Positions 1-7,734 of a stretch of 64,000 nt of DNA are shown here, one piece after another (position 1 is the stretch's first letter; each line of letters begins with the position of its first letter). Origin of the DNA: Bog-473 sp963788125 (GTDB lineage Bacteria; Actinomycetota; Acidimicrobiia; Acidimicrobiales; RAAP-2); assembly GCA_963788125.1 (NCBI GenBank), contig CAWBFN010000002.1, positions 1,364,001-1,428,000 on the forward strand, written 5' to 3'. The position numbers and the translations under genes are program-made. The notes below the pieces were generated by a model that saw only the letters and a program-made list of their open reading frames with translations, ran no database searches and had not been told where the DNA came from.

Positions 1-1
1 C

Positions 2-403
2 GATCAGCGGACGACGGTCGTGCTCGAGGCGCCGGGGCGGGTGGCCGCCACCCTGGCCGAACTGGCCGCCGTCCATGGGGCACGCCGTGTCGCCGTGGTG
101 CGTGAGCTGACCAAGGTGCACGAAGAGGTGTGGCGTGGCACCGCCGCGCAAGGTGCGGCCATCTTCGCCGAGCGCCCGCTCCGGGGCGAGGTCGTGCTGG
201 TCATCGCCGGCGCGTCCCCCAGTGAGCCGATGAGCGAGGACGCCCTGCGCGCCGCCGTGCAGCGCCGGATCGACCAAGGTCCGGCGGACGGACCGCGCCA
301 GATCGCCCACGAGCTCTCCGAGACGTTGGGCGTGCCCAAGCGCGCCGTCTACGAGGCGGTCCTGCGTCTCCGGGGTGAGGGCGAGGTCCACCGGGACCCG
401 TGA
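2..403 (+). CDS. rsmI: 16S rRNA (cytidine1402-2'-O)-methyltransferase, C-terminal part (5' truncated by window edge)
   Basis: The frame is open from the first bases and ends with TGA at 401-403, so only the last ~133 residues are visible. The stretch TTVVLEAPGRVAATLAELA, the RELTKVHEEVWRG motif and the following GEVVLVIAG segment are typical of the C-terminal half of RsmI, a tetrapyrrole-methylase-fold enzyme that 2'-O-methylates C1402 in the 16S rRNA decoding centre using SAM. The tail carries a helix-turn-helix-like segment (AHELSETLGVPKRAVYEAVL) often found at the end of actinobacterial RsmI. The stop overlaps the metG start (GTGA), which suggests translational coupling. The SAM-binding N-terminus lies outside the window. 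Confidence 0.9.
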   Translation, partial: DQRTTVVLEAPGRVAATLAELAAVHGARRVAVVRELTKVHEEVWRGTAAQGAAIFAERPLRGEVVLVIAGASPSEPMSEDALRAAVQRRIDQGPADGPRQIAHELSETLGVPKRAVYEAVLRLRGEGEVHRDP

Positions 404-1992
404 CGGCGGGTCCGGCATCCGCCGGTACGCTACCGGCGGTGCCGCCCTACTACCTCACCACGCCGATCTACTACGTGAACGACGCGCCGCACGTCGGCAC
501 CGCGTACACCACGGTCAACGCGGACGCCCTGGCCCGATGGCACAGACTCCTGGGCGACGAGGTCTTCTTCGTGACCGGAACAGATGAGCACGGAGCGAAG
601 ATCGTCGAGGCGGCGGAGGCCCACGGGACCTCGCCCAAGGAGTGGACCGACCGCACCTCGGCACGGTTCGTCGAAGCGTGGAAGCGACTCAACATCAGCA
701 ACGACGACTTCATCCGCACCACCGAGCCGCGCCACTACGCCGTCGTGCAGCAGTTCCTCCAACGTGTCTACGACAACGGCTTCATCGAATTGGGGCAGTA
801 CACCGGGCTCTACTGCGTCTCCTGTGAGGACTACTACACGCCGGACCAGCTCGTGGACGGCAACTGCCCCGTCCACGGCCGCCCGGTGGTCGAGATGCAA
901 GAGGACAACTACTTCTTCCGGCTGAGCGCCTTCGAGGATCGCCTGCTCGACTACTACGAGAGCCATCGCGACTTCGTCCGCCCGATCTCGAAGCGCAACG
1001 AGGCGCTGGGCTTCATCCGCGGCGGCCTCAACGACGTCTCCATCACCCGCACGTCGTTCCGCTGGGGGGTCCCGGTTCCCTGGGACGACGGTCACGTCTT
1101 CTATGTCTGGTACGACGCGCTGATCAACTACCTCACGCTCGCCTCCTACGGCAGCGACTCGGAGCGGTTCGCACCGTTGTGGCGGGCGGCGCACCACCTG
1201 ATCGGCAAGGACATCTTGAAGTTCCACTGCGTGTGGTGGCCCGCCATGTGCATGGCGGCCGGGATCGATCCTCCCGCGGAGATCTTCGTCCACGGCTACC
1301 TGCTCATGGGCGGACAGAAGCTGGGGAAGACCATGATCCAGTCCGGCGTGACGGGCGTGGGTGACGAGGCGCGCTCGCTCAACATCACCGATGTCTCCCC
1401 ACTGGCCCTCGCCGACGACTTCGGGGTCGACCCCCTGCGCTACCACCTTTTGCGCGACGTGCCGTTGGGCGGAGACGGCGACTTCTCCTACGAGGGGATC
1501 GTCGGCCGCTACAACGCGGACCTGGCCAACAACCTGGGCAACCTGCTCTCGCGGGTGGCGACGGTGGTCCACTCCAAGTGCGGCGGGGTGGGGCCGGCTC
1601 CCGAGGCCGACGGCGCGCTGTCCACGACGGCGGCCGAGGTGGTGTCGGCTTCCGCTGATGCCTGGGACCGCTGGGCCCCCCACGAAGCCCTGGAGGCCAC
1701 CTGGCGCCTCATCGGCGCGACCAACGCCGAGCTGGAGGCGGCCGAACCGTGGAAGATGGAGGCGGGGCCCGAGGTCGACGCCGTCCTGGGCAACGCCCTC
1801 GAGGCGCTGCGGATCGTCGCCATGCTGGCGTCGCCGGCCATCCCCACCGCGGCCGCCGAGATCTGGCGCCGGATCGGTGTGGCGGGGGACCCGTCGGAGG
1901 CACGGCTCCCGGGCGACGCCCGGTGGGGCGGGTACCCGGGCGGGGTGCCCGTGCTGAAGGGGGATCCGCTGTTCCCGCGGCGCAAGGGGTGA
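400..1992 (+). CDS. metG: Methionyl-tRNA synthetase
   Basis: 530-residue class I aminoacyl-tRNA synthetase charging tRNA-Met. Visible landmarks: N-terminal YYLTTPIYYVNDAPHVGTAY containing the HIGH-type signature (HVGT); a single-zinc module CVSC...CPVH like the Thermus-type enzyme; WYDALINYL and GKDILKFHCVWWPA, conserved in MetRS. The KMSKS loop is unusual: it reads KLGKT and is followed by about 15 extra residues (MIQSGVTGVGDEARS) before the normal LNxxxxSP segment. There is no C-terminal tRNA-binding (EMAP-like) domain. The GTG start overlaps the rsmI stop by four bases (GTGA) and the stop overlaps tatD the same way, so rsmI-metG-tatD read as one operon. Confidence 0.95.
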   Translation: MTAGPASAGTLPAVPPYYLTTPIYYVNDAPHVGTAYTTVNADALARWHRLLGDEVFFVTGTDEHGAKIVEAAEAHGTSPKEWTDRTSARFVEAWKRLNISNDDFIRTTEPRHYAVVQQFLQRVYDNGFIELGQYTGLYCVSCEDYYTPDQLVDGNCPVHGRPVVEMQEDNYFFRLSAFEDRLLDYYESHRDFVRPISKRNEALGFIRGGLNDVSITRTSFRWGVPVPWDDGHVFYVWYDALINYLTLASYGSDSERFAPLWRAAHHLIGKDILKFHCVWWPAMCMAAGIDPPAEIFVHGYLLMGGQKLGKTMIQSGVTGVGDEARSLNITDVSPLALADDFGVDPLRYHLLRDVPLGGDGDFSYEGIVGRYNADLANNLGNLLSRVATVVHSKCGGVGPAPEADGALSTTAAEVVSASADAWDRWAPHEALEATWRLIGATNAELEAAEPWKMEAGPEVDAVLGNALEALRIVAMLASPAIPTAAAEIWRRIGVAGDPSEARLPGDARWGGYPGGVPVLKGDPLFPRRKG

Positions 1993-2810
1993 ACGGTTGG
2001 TTCGACTCCCACTGCCACGTGCAGGAGGAGTACCTCGGCGGCGGAGAGGGTGGCAAGGCCGATCGGGATCTCTCGGCCGTGCTCGAGCGGGCCGAGGCCG
2101 CGGGGGTGGGCCGACTCGTCTGCATCGGCACGGGCCCCGTCACCTCGGCCCAGGCGCTCGAGGTGGCCCGGGCGCTGCCGGGTGGCGACGAGCACCTCGG
2201 GGCGTGGGCCTCCATCGGGCTGCACCCCCACGAGGCGAGCGCCGGGGTGGCCGGGGTGGCCGCGCTGCTCGAGCGGGAGCTCGCGGTCGGTGACGGCGCG
2301 GTGGTGGCCGTCGGCGAGTGCGGGTTGGACTACTACTACGAGCACTCACCGCGCGATGCGCAACGCCGCGCCTTCGCCGCGCAGATCGCGCTGGCCCACC
2401 AGTGGGGCCTGGCGCTGGTCATCCACGCCCGCGACGCCTGGGACGACCTCTTCGACGTCCTGGACGCCGAAGGCGTACCCGAACGCACGGTGCTGCACTG
2501 CTTCACCGGGGGACCCGATGAAGTGGACCGCTGCCTGCGTGCCGGCATGTTCGTCTCGTTCAGCGGCATCATCACGTTCAAGAACGCGTCGGGCGTGCGC
2601 GACGCCGCGGCGCGCTGCCCCCTCGATCGCCTGTTGGTGGAGACCGACAGCCCGTTCCTGGCCCCGGCGCCGCACCGCGGCACGGTCAACGAGCCGGCTC
2701 TGCTCCCTCTGGTCGGTGCCACGGTGGCCGAGGTGAAGGGATGTGAGATCGAGGCGATCGCCGCCAGCACGGCGGCGGCGGCCGCCGCCGCCTTTGCCCT
2801 TCCCACGTGA
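1989..2810 (+). CDS. tatD: TatD family metal-dependent deoxyribonuclease
   Basis: 273 residues from the GTG at 1989, chosen because it makes a GTGA overlap with the metG stop and begins right at the catalytic DSHCH motif. TatD enzymes are cytosolic TIM-barrel metal-dependent 3'-5' exonucleases linked to DNA repair and quality control. The metal ligands expected for the family are present: HCH near residue 8, VGECGLDYYY (Glu), LVIHARDAW (His), LHCFTGG (His) and LLVETDSPFLAP (Asp). metG-tatD linkage is very common in bacteria. The C-terminus ends in an alanine-rich tail. Confidence 0.93.
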   Translation: MNGWFDSHCHVQEEYLGGGEGGKADRDLSAVLERAEAAGVGRLVCIGTGPVTSAQALEVARALPGGDEHLGAWASIGLHPHEASAGVAGVAALLERELAVGDGAVVAVGECGLDYYYEHSPRDAQRRAFAAQIALAHQWGLALVIHARDAWDDLFDVLDAEGVPERTVLHCFTGGPDEVDRCLRAGMFVSFSGIITFKNASGVRDAAARCPLDRLLVETDSPFLAPAPHRGTVNEPALLPLVGATVAEVKGCEIEAIAASTAAAAAAAFALPT

Positions 2811-2973
2811 ACGCGGAGCTGCTGGGACGCTGACCTGGGAAAACCGCCCGGCGACGGCGATTCCCCATTGCGTTTCATTTGCGCAGGTCCCGGTGAGTCC
2901 CTAAGTTCGGGGCCGTCCCCCTCGCCGACGGTGCGTCGGCGCGGGTGCACTGTCCCCGGAGAAGGGTGGAGCC

Positions 2974-3675
2974 CTGCGGAAACAGAGCACTCAGGGGAGG
3001 CGCCTGGGCGTCGCCGCCGTGCTCTGCGGCGGCGTGCTCGTAGGGCCTCTCCTCTTGCTGCAGCTCGGGTCGGCCCACGCGCCACGCGTGGCGGCGGCGA
3101 GCCCACGGGTCGTTCCGCACGGCGCGCCCCGCGGCACGTCGGGCGGTCACGAGGTGCTGCCCTCGCAGCTGGTCCGATTCGAGGCCGGAGGTGGAACGGA
3201 TCCGACCGGGGCAGCCCCCGCAGCCGGTGCCCCCGCAGCCGGTGCGCCCGTCACGTCGACCTCCGCCCCGACGACGACGACGTCGTCGGCGCCGTCCGTC
3301 CCGTCCGCGACCGGGGGGACCCAGACCGGGACAGAGACCGGGACACAGACCGGGACTCAGACCGAGTCGGCACTGGTGCCCAGCGTGACCACCACCACGA
3401 CGGCCCCCGCCCCGGCGCTCGCCTCGACGGCCGATAGCGAGAAGGGCGACGCGACCTGGTACGCCGCGGCGGCCCCGGGGCGGTGCGCCAGCCCGACCCT
3501 CCCGTTCGGGACGGTGCTGACGGTGACGAACGTGGCGACCGGAGCGCAGACGGTCTGCACGGTCGATGACCGTGAACAAGCCGGGTACCCCCGGGTCGTC
3601 GACCTGTCGCCATCGGGGTTCGCACAGCTGGAGGGCCTCGGGCGGGGAGTGGTGGACGTCACCGTCTCCTGGTGA
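2974..3675 (+). CDS. Secreted RlpA-like double-psi beta-barrel protein
   Basis: Probable exported cell-wall protein. The N-terminus is a signal peptide (basic RKQSTQGRRLG, then a hydrophobic AAVLCGGVLVGPLLLLQL core ending ...SAHA), followed by a ~110-residue Thr/Pro/Ala/Gln linker with four 12-bp repeats (3322-3369). The last ~85 residues form an RlpA/DPBB-like domain: GDATWYAAAAPGRCA, PFGTVLTVTN, GAQTVCTVDDR, VVDLSPSGFAQL. The basic n-region is retained only if translation starts upstream of the GTG at 3019. CTG at 2974, seven bases after GAAGGG, is the best candidate, so the start is uncertain. In actinobacteria this slot often holds an Rpf or RlpA-type peptidoglycan enzyme. The stop overlaps rsmA (GTGA). 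The 160 bases between tatD and this start hold no gene that I can see. Confidence 0.75.
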   Translation: MRKQSTQGRRLGVAAVLCGGVLVGPLLLLQLGSAHAPRVAAASPRVVPHGAPRGTSGGHEVLPSQLVRFEAGGGTDPTGAAPAAGAPAAGAPVTSTSAPTTTTSSAPSVPSATGGTQTGTETGTQTGTQTESALVPSVTTTTTAPAPALASTADSEKGDATWYAAAAPGRCASPTLPFGTVLTVTNVATGAQTVCTVDDREQAGYPRVVDLSPSGFAQLEGLGRGVVDVTVSW

Positions 3676-4490
3676 CCCTCTCCGGCGCCGACATCGCCTC
3701 CCTCCTCTCCGAGCATGGACTCCGTCCGAGCCGGGCGCTCGGGCAGAACTTCGTCGCCGACCCCAACACGGTCCGGCGCATCGCTCGGTTGGCCGGCGTG
3801 GGGCCCGGCTCCCCGGTCATCGAGTTCGGGGCCGGTCTGGGCTCGTTGAGCCTCGCCCTGGCCGAGACGGGTGCGAGGGTGGTCGCCGTTGAGGTGGACC
3901 GCCGTCTGCTCCCCGTCCTGCGCACCGTGGTGGAGCCGGCGGGGGTCGAGGTGGTCGCCGGGGACGCCATGACCCTGAATCTGGGGATGCTCCTGGCCGA
4001 GCGGGGGGAAGGACCGTGGTCGCTGGTGGCCAACCTCCCCTACAACCTGGCGACCCCCCTGGTGCTCAAGACCCTGGTCGAGGTGCCGGCCATTGACCGT
4101 CTGCTCGTCATGGTCCAGCGCGAGGTCGGGGAGCGCATGGCCGCCGAGGTGGGCGATCCCGCCTACGGTTCGGTCTCGGTGCGCGTGGCCTACTTCGCTC
4201 GGTCATCGGTGGTCGGGAAGGTGCCGGCGTCGGTGTTCATCCCCCGTCCGCGGGTCGAGTCGGTGCTGGTGCGCATGGAGCGGCGACTCGAGCCGGCGGT
4301 GCCGCCCGACCACCTCACCTACGAGCGCCTGGCGGCCGTGGTGAAGGCCGGGTTCGGCCAGCGGCGCAAGATGCTGCGGAGCTCGTTGGCCGGCGTGGTC
4401 GATCCGGAGGCCTTCGTCCGGGCCGGCATCCGCTCCGACGCCCGCGCCGAGGAGCTGACCGTCGAGGAGTGGGGAAGGCTGGCCACGTGA
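3672..4490 (+). CDS. rsmA: 16S rRNA (adenine1518/1519-N6)-dimethyltransferase
   Basis: 272-residue KsgA/RsmA. It dimethylates two adjacent adenines in 16S helix 45 late in 30S assembly. The Rossmann SAM site is clear: RALGQNFVADPN at the N-terminus, VIEFGAGLGSLSLAL (motif I), VVAVEVDRR (motif II), AGDAM, and the catalytic NLPYN motif IV. RPRVESVLVRM and FGQRRKMLRSSL mark the C-terminal domain. The GTG start overlaps the previous stop by four bases. The stop in turn overlaps ispE, giving the common actinobacterial rsmA-ispE pair. Confidence 0.95.
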   Translation: MTLSGADIASLLSEHGLRPSRALGQNFVADPNTVRRIARLAGVGPGSPVIEFGAGLGSLSLALAETGARVVAVEVDRRLLPVLRTVVEPAGVEVVAGDAMTLNLGMLLAERGEGPWSLVANLPYNLATPLVLKTLVEVPAIDRLLVMVQREVGERMAAEVGDPAYGSVSVRVAYFARSSVVGKVPASVFIPRPRVESVLVRMERRLEPAVPPDHLTYERLAAVVKAGFGQRRKMLRSSLAGVVDPEAFVRAGIRSDARAEELTVEEWGRLAT

Positions 4491-5305
4491 ACCGGATGGT
4501 GGCCCCCGCCAAGCTCACCCTCTCGCTTGCCGTCACCGGCGCGCGCCCCGACGGCTACCACGAGCTGCGGGCGGAGATGGTCAGCCTCAGCCTGAGCGAT
4601 GTGCTCACCTTCACCGAGGGTGGGAGCGGGCTGTCCTTCGAGGCCGAACCCGGCACGCGGGCCGAGGCGATAGGGGACGATCGGGACAACCTGATCACGC
4701 GGGCCCTCGCTGCGGTCGGGCGCCAGGCCGCCGTGGGGGTGGTCAAGCGCATACCGGTCGGCGGGGGACTGGGCGGCGGCTCGACGGACGCGGCGGCGGT
4801 GCTGCGCTGGGCGCGGTGCTCGGACCCCGGCGTGGCGCTCGGGTTGGGATCGGACGTGCCCTTCAGCGTGATCGGAGGTCGTGCCCTTGTCGAGGGAACC
4901 GGCGAGCGGGTCACCCCACTCGAGTTCGAGCCGCGCCGCTTCCTCCTCCTGATCCCGCCGTTCGGCGTCAACACGGCCAGGGTCTACGGCGCCTGGGACG
5001 AGTTGGACCGCGCCCGGGTGCCCCACGAGGGGGCCAACGCGCTCACCGCGGCAGCCCTCACGGTCGAGCCGAGGTTGATCCGCTGGCGTGACGCCCTCCA
5101 AGAGTTCACCGGTCGCCCGGCCGTGTTGGCCGGGAGCGGATCGACCTGGTTCGTCGAGGGGGGCTTGCCCGAAGGCGGTGCCGGGGAGCCGCTCCGGGCC
5201 GAAGAGCCGCTCCGGGCCGGGGAGCCGCTCTGGCTGGCCGACCACGACGAGCGGGCCCGCCTCGTCGCGGTGCACACGGTGCCGGCGGGGTGGGAGGGGG
5301 AGTGA
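4487..5305 (+). CDS. ispE: 4-diphosphocytidyl-2-C-methyl-D-erythritol kinase (MEP pathway)
   Basis: 272-residue GHMP kinase phosphorylating CDP-ME in non-mevalonate isoprenoid synthesis. Visible: MVAPAKLTLSLAVTG start region, RPDGYHEL, and the ATP-binding loop PVGGGLGGGSTDAAAVL near residue 90; LGSDVPFSVIGG follows. The GTG at 4487 gives a GTGA overlap with rsmA; ATG at 4496 is an alternative. The C-terminus is odd: a near-perfect 18-bp tandem repeat encodes EPLRAEEPLRAGEPL just before the last strand (LVAVHTVP), probably an expandable surface loop. The gene ends nine bases from the stop of the convergent mini-gene at 5315. Confidence 0.93.
   Translation: MNRMVAPAKLTLSLAVTGARPDGYHELRAEMVSLSLSDVLTFTEGGSGLSFEAEPGTRAEAIGDDRDNLITRALAAVGRQAAVGVVKRIPVGGGLGGGSTDAAAVLRWARCSDPGVALGLGSDVPFSVIGGRALVEGTGERVTPLEFEPRRFLLLIPPFGVNTARVYGAWDELDRARVPHEGANALTAAALTVEPRLIRWRDALQEFTGRPAVLAGSGSTWFVEGGLPEGGAGEPLRAEEPLRAGEPLWLADHDERARLVAVHTVPAGWEGE
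5186..5239 (+). repeat. 18-bp tandem repeat inside ispE
   Basis: Two near-identical 18-bp units (GAGCCGCTCCGGGCCGAA at 5186 and a copy differing by two bases at 5204) are followed by a third, diverged unit at 5222. They are in frame and encode EPLRAE/EPLRAG/EPLWLA. This is probably a slippage-prone expansion within a non-catalytic loop. Confidence 0.7.
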
Positions 5306-5314
5306 AGAGGGCGG

Positions 5315-5413
5315 TTACTTACCCGCTCGGCGTTGCCAGCGGGTGGCCTTGAGCATCTTCTTGTGCTTCTTCTTGCGCATGCGCTTGCGGCGCTTCTTGA
5401 TCAGTGATCCCAT
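5315..5413 (-). CDS. AURKAIP1/COX24-domain mini-protein (bS22/mS38-like), 32 aa
   Basis: A very short gene on the minus strand. Translation gives MGSLIKKRRKRMRKKK followed by HKKMLKATRWQRRAGK and TAA. The protein is extremely basic and matches the compact KKRRKRMxKKKxxKxxKxxR pattern of AURKAIP1/COX24-domain proteins, which in actinobacteria are annotated as tiny ribosome-associated proteins (bS22 in mycobacteria, related to mitochondrial mS38). It stands alone, convergent with ispE and upstream of the sensor kinase gene on the same strand. The length equals the family norm of about 30-33 residues. Confidence 0.85.
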   Translation of the reverse strand: MGSLIKKRRKRMRKKKHKKMLKATRWQRRAGK

Positions 5414-5486
5414 GTCGTGCGGCAGGCTAGCGGTCTAGGGGGCGGACTGCCAGGTCGGCCCCCGGCGGGTCGGCCCGGGGCCGACC

Positions 5487-6848
5487 TCACGAGGGGGTGA
5501 AGGGCCTGTCGTCGGCCGCGTCGACCGGCGGGTCGATCGTGGGCAGGCGCATCGACATGCGGGTCCCGCCTCCGGGGTCCGCCTGCGCCCGGATGGTGCC
5601 CCCTTCGGCCTTGACCACCTGGGCCACGATGGCCAACCCGAGGCCGGAGCCCGGCAGGCCGCGCGCCGAAGGGGCCCGGTAGAAGCGGTCGAAGACGTGG
5701 GGGAGGTCGGCCGGAGCGATGCCCGGGCCGTGGTCGCGCACCACGACCTCGCCCTCGCAGCACACCACCGAGACCTGCTCTCCCCGTGGGCTCCACTTGC
5801 GGGCGTTGTCGAGGAGGTTGCCGACGGCTCGGGACAGGCGGTCCATGTCGGCCGCCACCCAGCACTCCTCGCAGACCAGGTCGAAGGTCACGTCCTGCGT
5901 GCGCCCGTGGGTGGCGGCCACGGCCACCGCGTCGCGGACGAGCAGGTCCAGACGGAGCGGCTCGTGGCGCACGGGCAGTTGGTCGCCCCGCGCCAGCTCG
6001 GCCAGGTCGGCTACCAGGTCGGTCAGCTCCTCGAGCTGCACCAGGACATCGTCGACCAGCACGGCGCGGTCGGCCTCGGTGAGCTCGTCGACCCGGCGGA
6101 TGACCTCGAGGTTGGTGCGCAGGCTGGTGAGCGGGGTGCGCAGCTCGTGCGACGCATCGACCACGAGCTGGCTCTGGGCGCGGCGCGAGGACTCGAGTGC
6201 TTCGAGGAGGCGGTTGAACGTGCGGCGCAGGCGTCCCAGCTCGTCGGGGCTCCCCGGCGAAAGTCGACGGGACACGTCGGTCGTCTCGGCCAGGTCCTCG
6301 ACCGTGTCGGTGAAGGCGTTGAGCGGCACCAGGGCGGTCTGGGCCACCAGCCACCCCAGCACGACGGCCAGGAGGACGCCGATCACCACGACGGCTCCCA
6401 GCACCAAGCCGAGGCGGGTCAGCACCGACCCGACATTGAGCAGGGTGGCGATCTGCAGGGCGCCGCCCTCCCGGAGGATCCCGGTCTCGACCTGCGTCCC
6501 GGCGGGCAGGGGCTCGACGTACTCGCGGAGTTGCTCGCCGGCCACGTCGACGGTGGTGAAGAAGGCGGGAGCGGACCCGGCCGCCACCTGGCGCACCTGG
6601 GCCGTCACCGGTAGGGCGCCGTCGCCGGTCACGATGGCGCCGTCGGGGTCGACCACCTGGCCCAGGGTGGCGGTGGTGGCGCTGATCTCCTGCCCAGCGG
6701 TGATCTTCTTGGCGGCGGCGGTGAGCGAGTTGTCGGCGGCCCCGAGCAGCGAGTTGCGGGCGGCCAGGAAGGAGGCGGTCGAGGCGATCAGCACGGCGAC
6801 CACAACGGCGACCGTGGTCGCCAGGACCAATCGGGTGTGGAAGGTCAC
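5487..6848 (-). CDS. Two-component sensor histidine kinase (MprB-like)
   Basis: 453-residue membrane sensor kinase. The start at 6848 (GTG, VTFHTRLVLATT) overlaps the response regulator stop (GTGA). Layout: TM1 near residues 7-27, a ~120-residue extracytoplasmic sensor segment, TM2 near 147-171, a HAMP linker (FTDTVEDLAETTDVSRRLS), HisKA with the phospho-acceptor His in VDASHELRTPLTSLRTNLEV (about residue 235), and a HATPase domain with N box NLLDNARKWSP, G1 DHGPGIAP, F box FDRFYRA and G2 GSGLGLAIV. The HisKA sequence strongly resembles mycobacterial MprB, a cell-envelope stress sensor. The stimulus here is unknown. Cotranscribed with the regulator upstream. Confidence 0.92.
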   Translation of the reverse strand: MTFHTRLVLATTVAVVVAVLIASTASFLAARNSLLGAADNSLTAAAKKITAGQEISATTATLGQVVDPDGAIVTGDGALPVTAQVRQVAAGSAPAFFTTVDVAGEQLREYVEPLPAGTQVETGILREGGALQIATLLNVGSVLTRLGLVLGAVVVIGVLLAVVLGWLVAQTALVPLNAFTDTVEDLAETTDVSRRLSPGSPDELGRLRRTFNRLLEALESSRRAQSQLVVDASHELRTPLTSLRTNLEVIRRVDELTEADRAVLVDDVLVQLEELTDLVADLAELARGDQLPVRHEPLRLDLLVRDAVAVAATHGRTQDVTFDLVCEECWVAADMDRLSRAVGNLLDNARKWSPRGEQVSVVCCEGEVVVRDHGPGIAPADLPHVFDRFYRAPSARGLPGSGLGLAIVAQVVKAEGGTIRAQADPGGGTRMSMRLPTIDPPVDAADDRPFTPS

Positions 6849-7516
6849 GTGTCCCTGAGCACGTATCCCACTCCTCGCACGGTGTGAATGCAGCGCGGCT
6901 CGCCGCCGGCCTCCGTCTTGCGTCGGAGGTACCCGACGTAGACGGCGAGGGAGTTGGTGCCGGAATCGAAGTCGAAGCCCCACACCCGATTGAGCAGCAC
7001 CTCCCGGGTGAGCACCTGGCGGGGATGGCGGAGGAAAAGCTCGAGGAGATCGAACTCGATCCGGGTCAGGGCGAACGCCCGCTCGGAGCGGTGCGCCTCC
7101 CGGGAGGCCAGGTCCAAGGTGAGCTCGCCGAAGCGCAGCAGCCCGCCCTCGCCTTCGAAGCGGCGCCGCATGAGGGCGCGCAGGCGGGCCAGCAGTTCCT
7201 CGAGGGCGAAGGGCTTGACCAGGTAGTCGTCGGCACCGGCGTCGAGACCCTGGACCCGGTCGTCGATGCTGTGGCGGGCGGTCAGCATCAGGATCGGTGT
7301 GTCATCGCCGGCGTCGCGAATGCGCCGGCAGACCTGCAGGCCGTCGAGGTCGGGCAGCTGGAGGTCGAGGACCAGCGCGTCGGGCGAGCTCGCCGCCATG
7401 GCCTCGAGCGCCTCACCGCCTGAGGTCACGGCGTCCACCTCGTAGCCCTCGAGGCGCAGGGCACGATCGATGGATCGGCAGACAGCGAGATCGTCGTCCA
7501 CCACCAGGATGCGCAC
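6845..7516 (-). CDS. OmpR/PhoB-family response regulator (MprA-like)
   Basis: 223 residues. The receiver domain has the acidic pocket VDDD, phospho-acceptor Asp in LVLDLQLPDLDG, the T/S switch in LTARH and Lys in LVKPF. The winged-helix effector domain follows: FGELTLDLASREA, LTRIEFDLLELFLRHP, VLTREVLLNRVWG, NSLAVYVGYLRRKTE, IHTVRGVGYVLR. It is typical of DNA-binding OmpR-type activators and pairs with the downstream kinase, with which it shares a GTGA overlap. The gene is divergent from the tRNA at 7616, so its promoter lies in 7517-7615. Confidence 0.93.
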   Translation of the reverse strand: MRILVVDDDLAVCRSIDRALRLEGYEVDAVTSGGEALEAMAASSPDALVLDLQLPDLDGLQVCRRIRDAGDDTPILMLTARHSIDDRVQGLDAGADDYLVKPFALEELLARLRALMRRRFEGEGGLLRFGELTLDLASREAHRSERAFALTRIEFDLLELFLRHPRQVLTREVLLNRVWGFDFDSGTNSLAVYVGYLRRKTEAGGEPRCIHTVRGVGYVLRDT

Positions 7517-7615
7517 GAGGGACGGAGCCTACCGCAGCGCTCTCGCCGGACCGGTTGAGCGGCTGCCTCTAACCTCTACCCCGCAGCGCCGCTCACGCCA
7601 GGGTGGCGGGTGCGG

Positions 7616-7688
7616 TCCGGGGTAGTTCAATCGGCAGAACGTCGGCCTTTGGAGCCGGATGTTGGAGGTTCGAGCCCTCCCCCCGGAG
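7616..7688 (+). tRNA. tRNA-Gln (anticodon TTG)
   Basis: A full cloverleaf can be drawn: acceptor TCCGGGG pairs with CCCCGGA (7681-7687), D-stem GTTC/GAAC, anticodon stem TCGGC/GCCGG with loop CTTTGGA (anticodon TTG, reading CAA), T-stem GGAGG/CCTCC around TTCGAGC, and discriminator G at 7688. The CCA end is not encoded. Class I, 73 nt. Confidence 0.95.
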
Positions 7689-7734
7689 CGTGGGGCGGTG
7701 CAGCGCCCCGCTGGGTGGTCGCCGTCGGCGGTCA

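Noticed and set aside
2811..2973. c-di-AMP (ydaO) or other riboswitch upstream of the RlpA-like gene
   Set aside because: This class of gene is sometimes under such control, but I could not match the conserved core of the riboswitch in this stretch.
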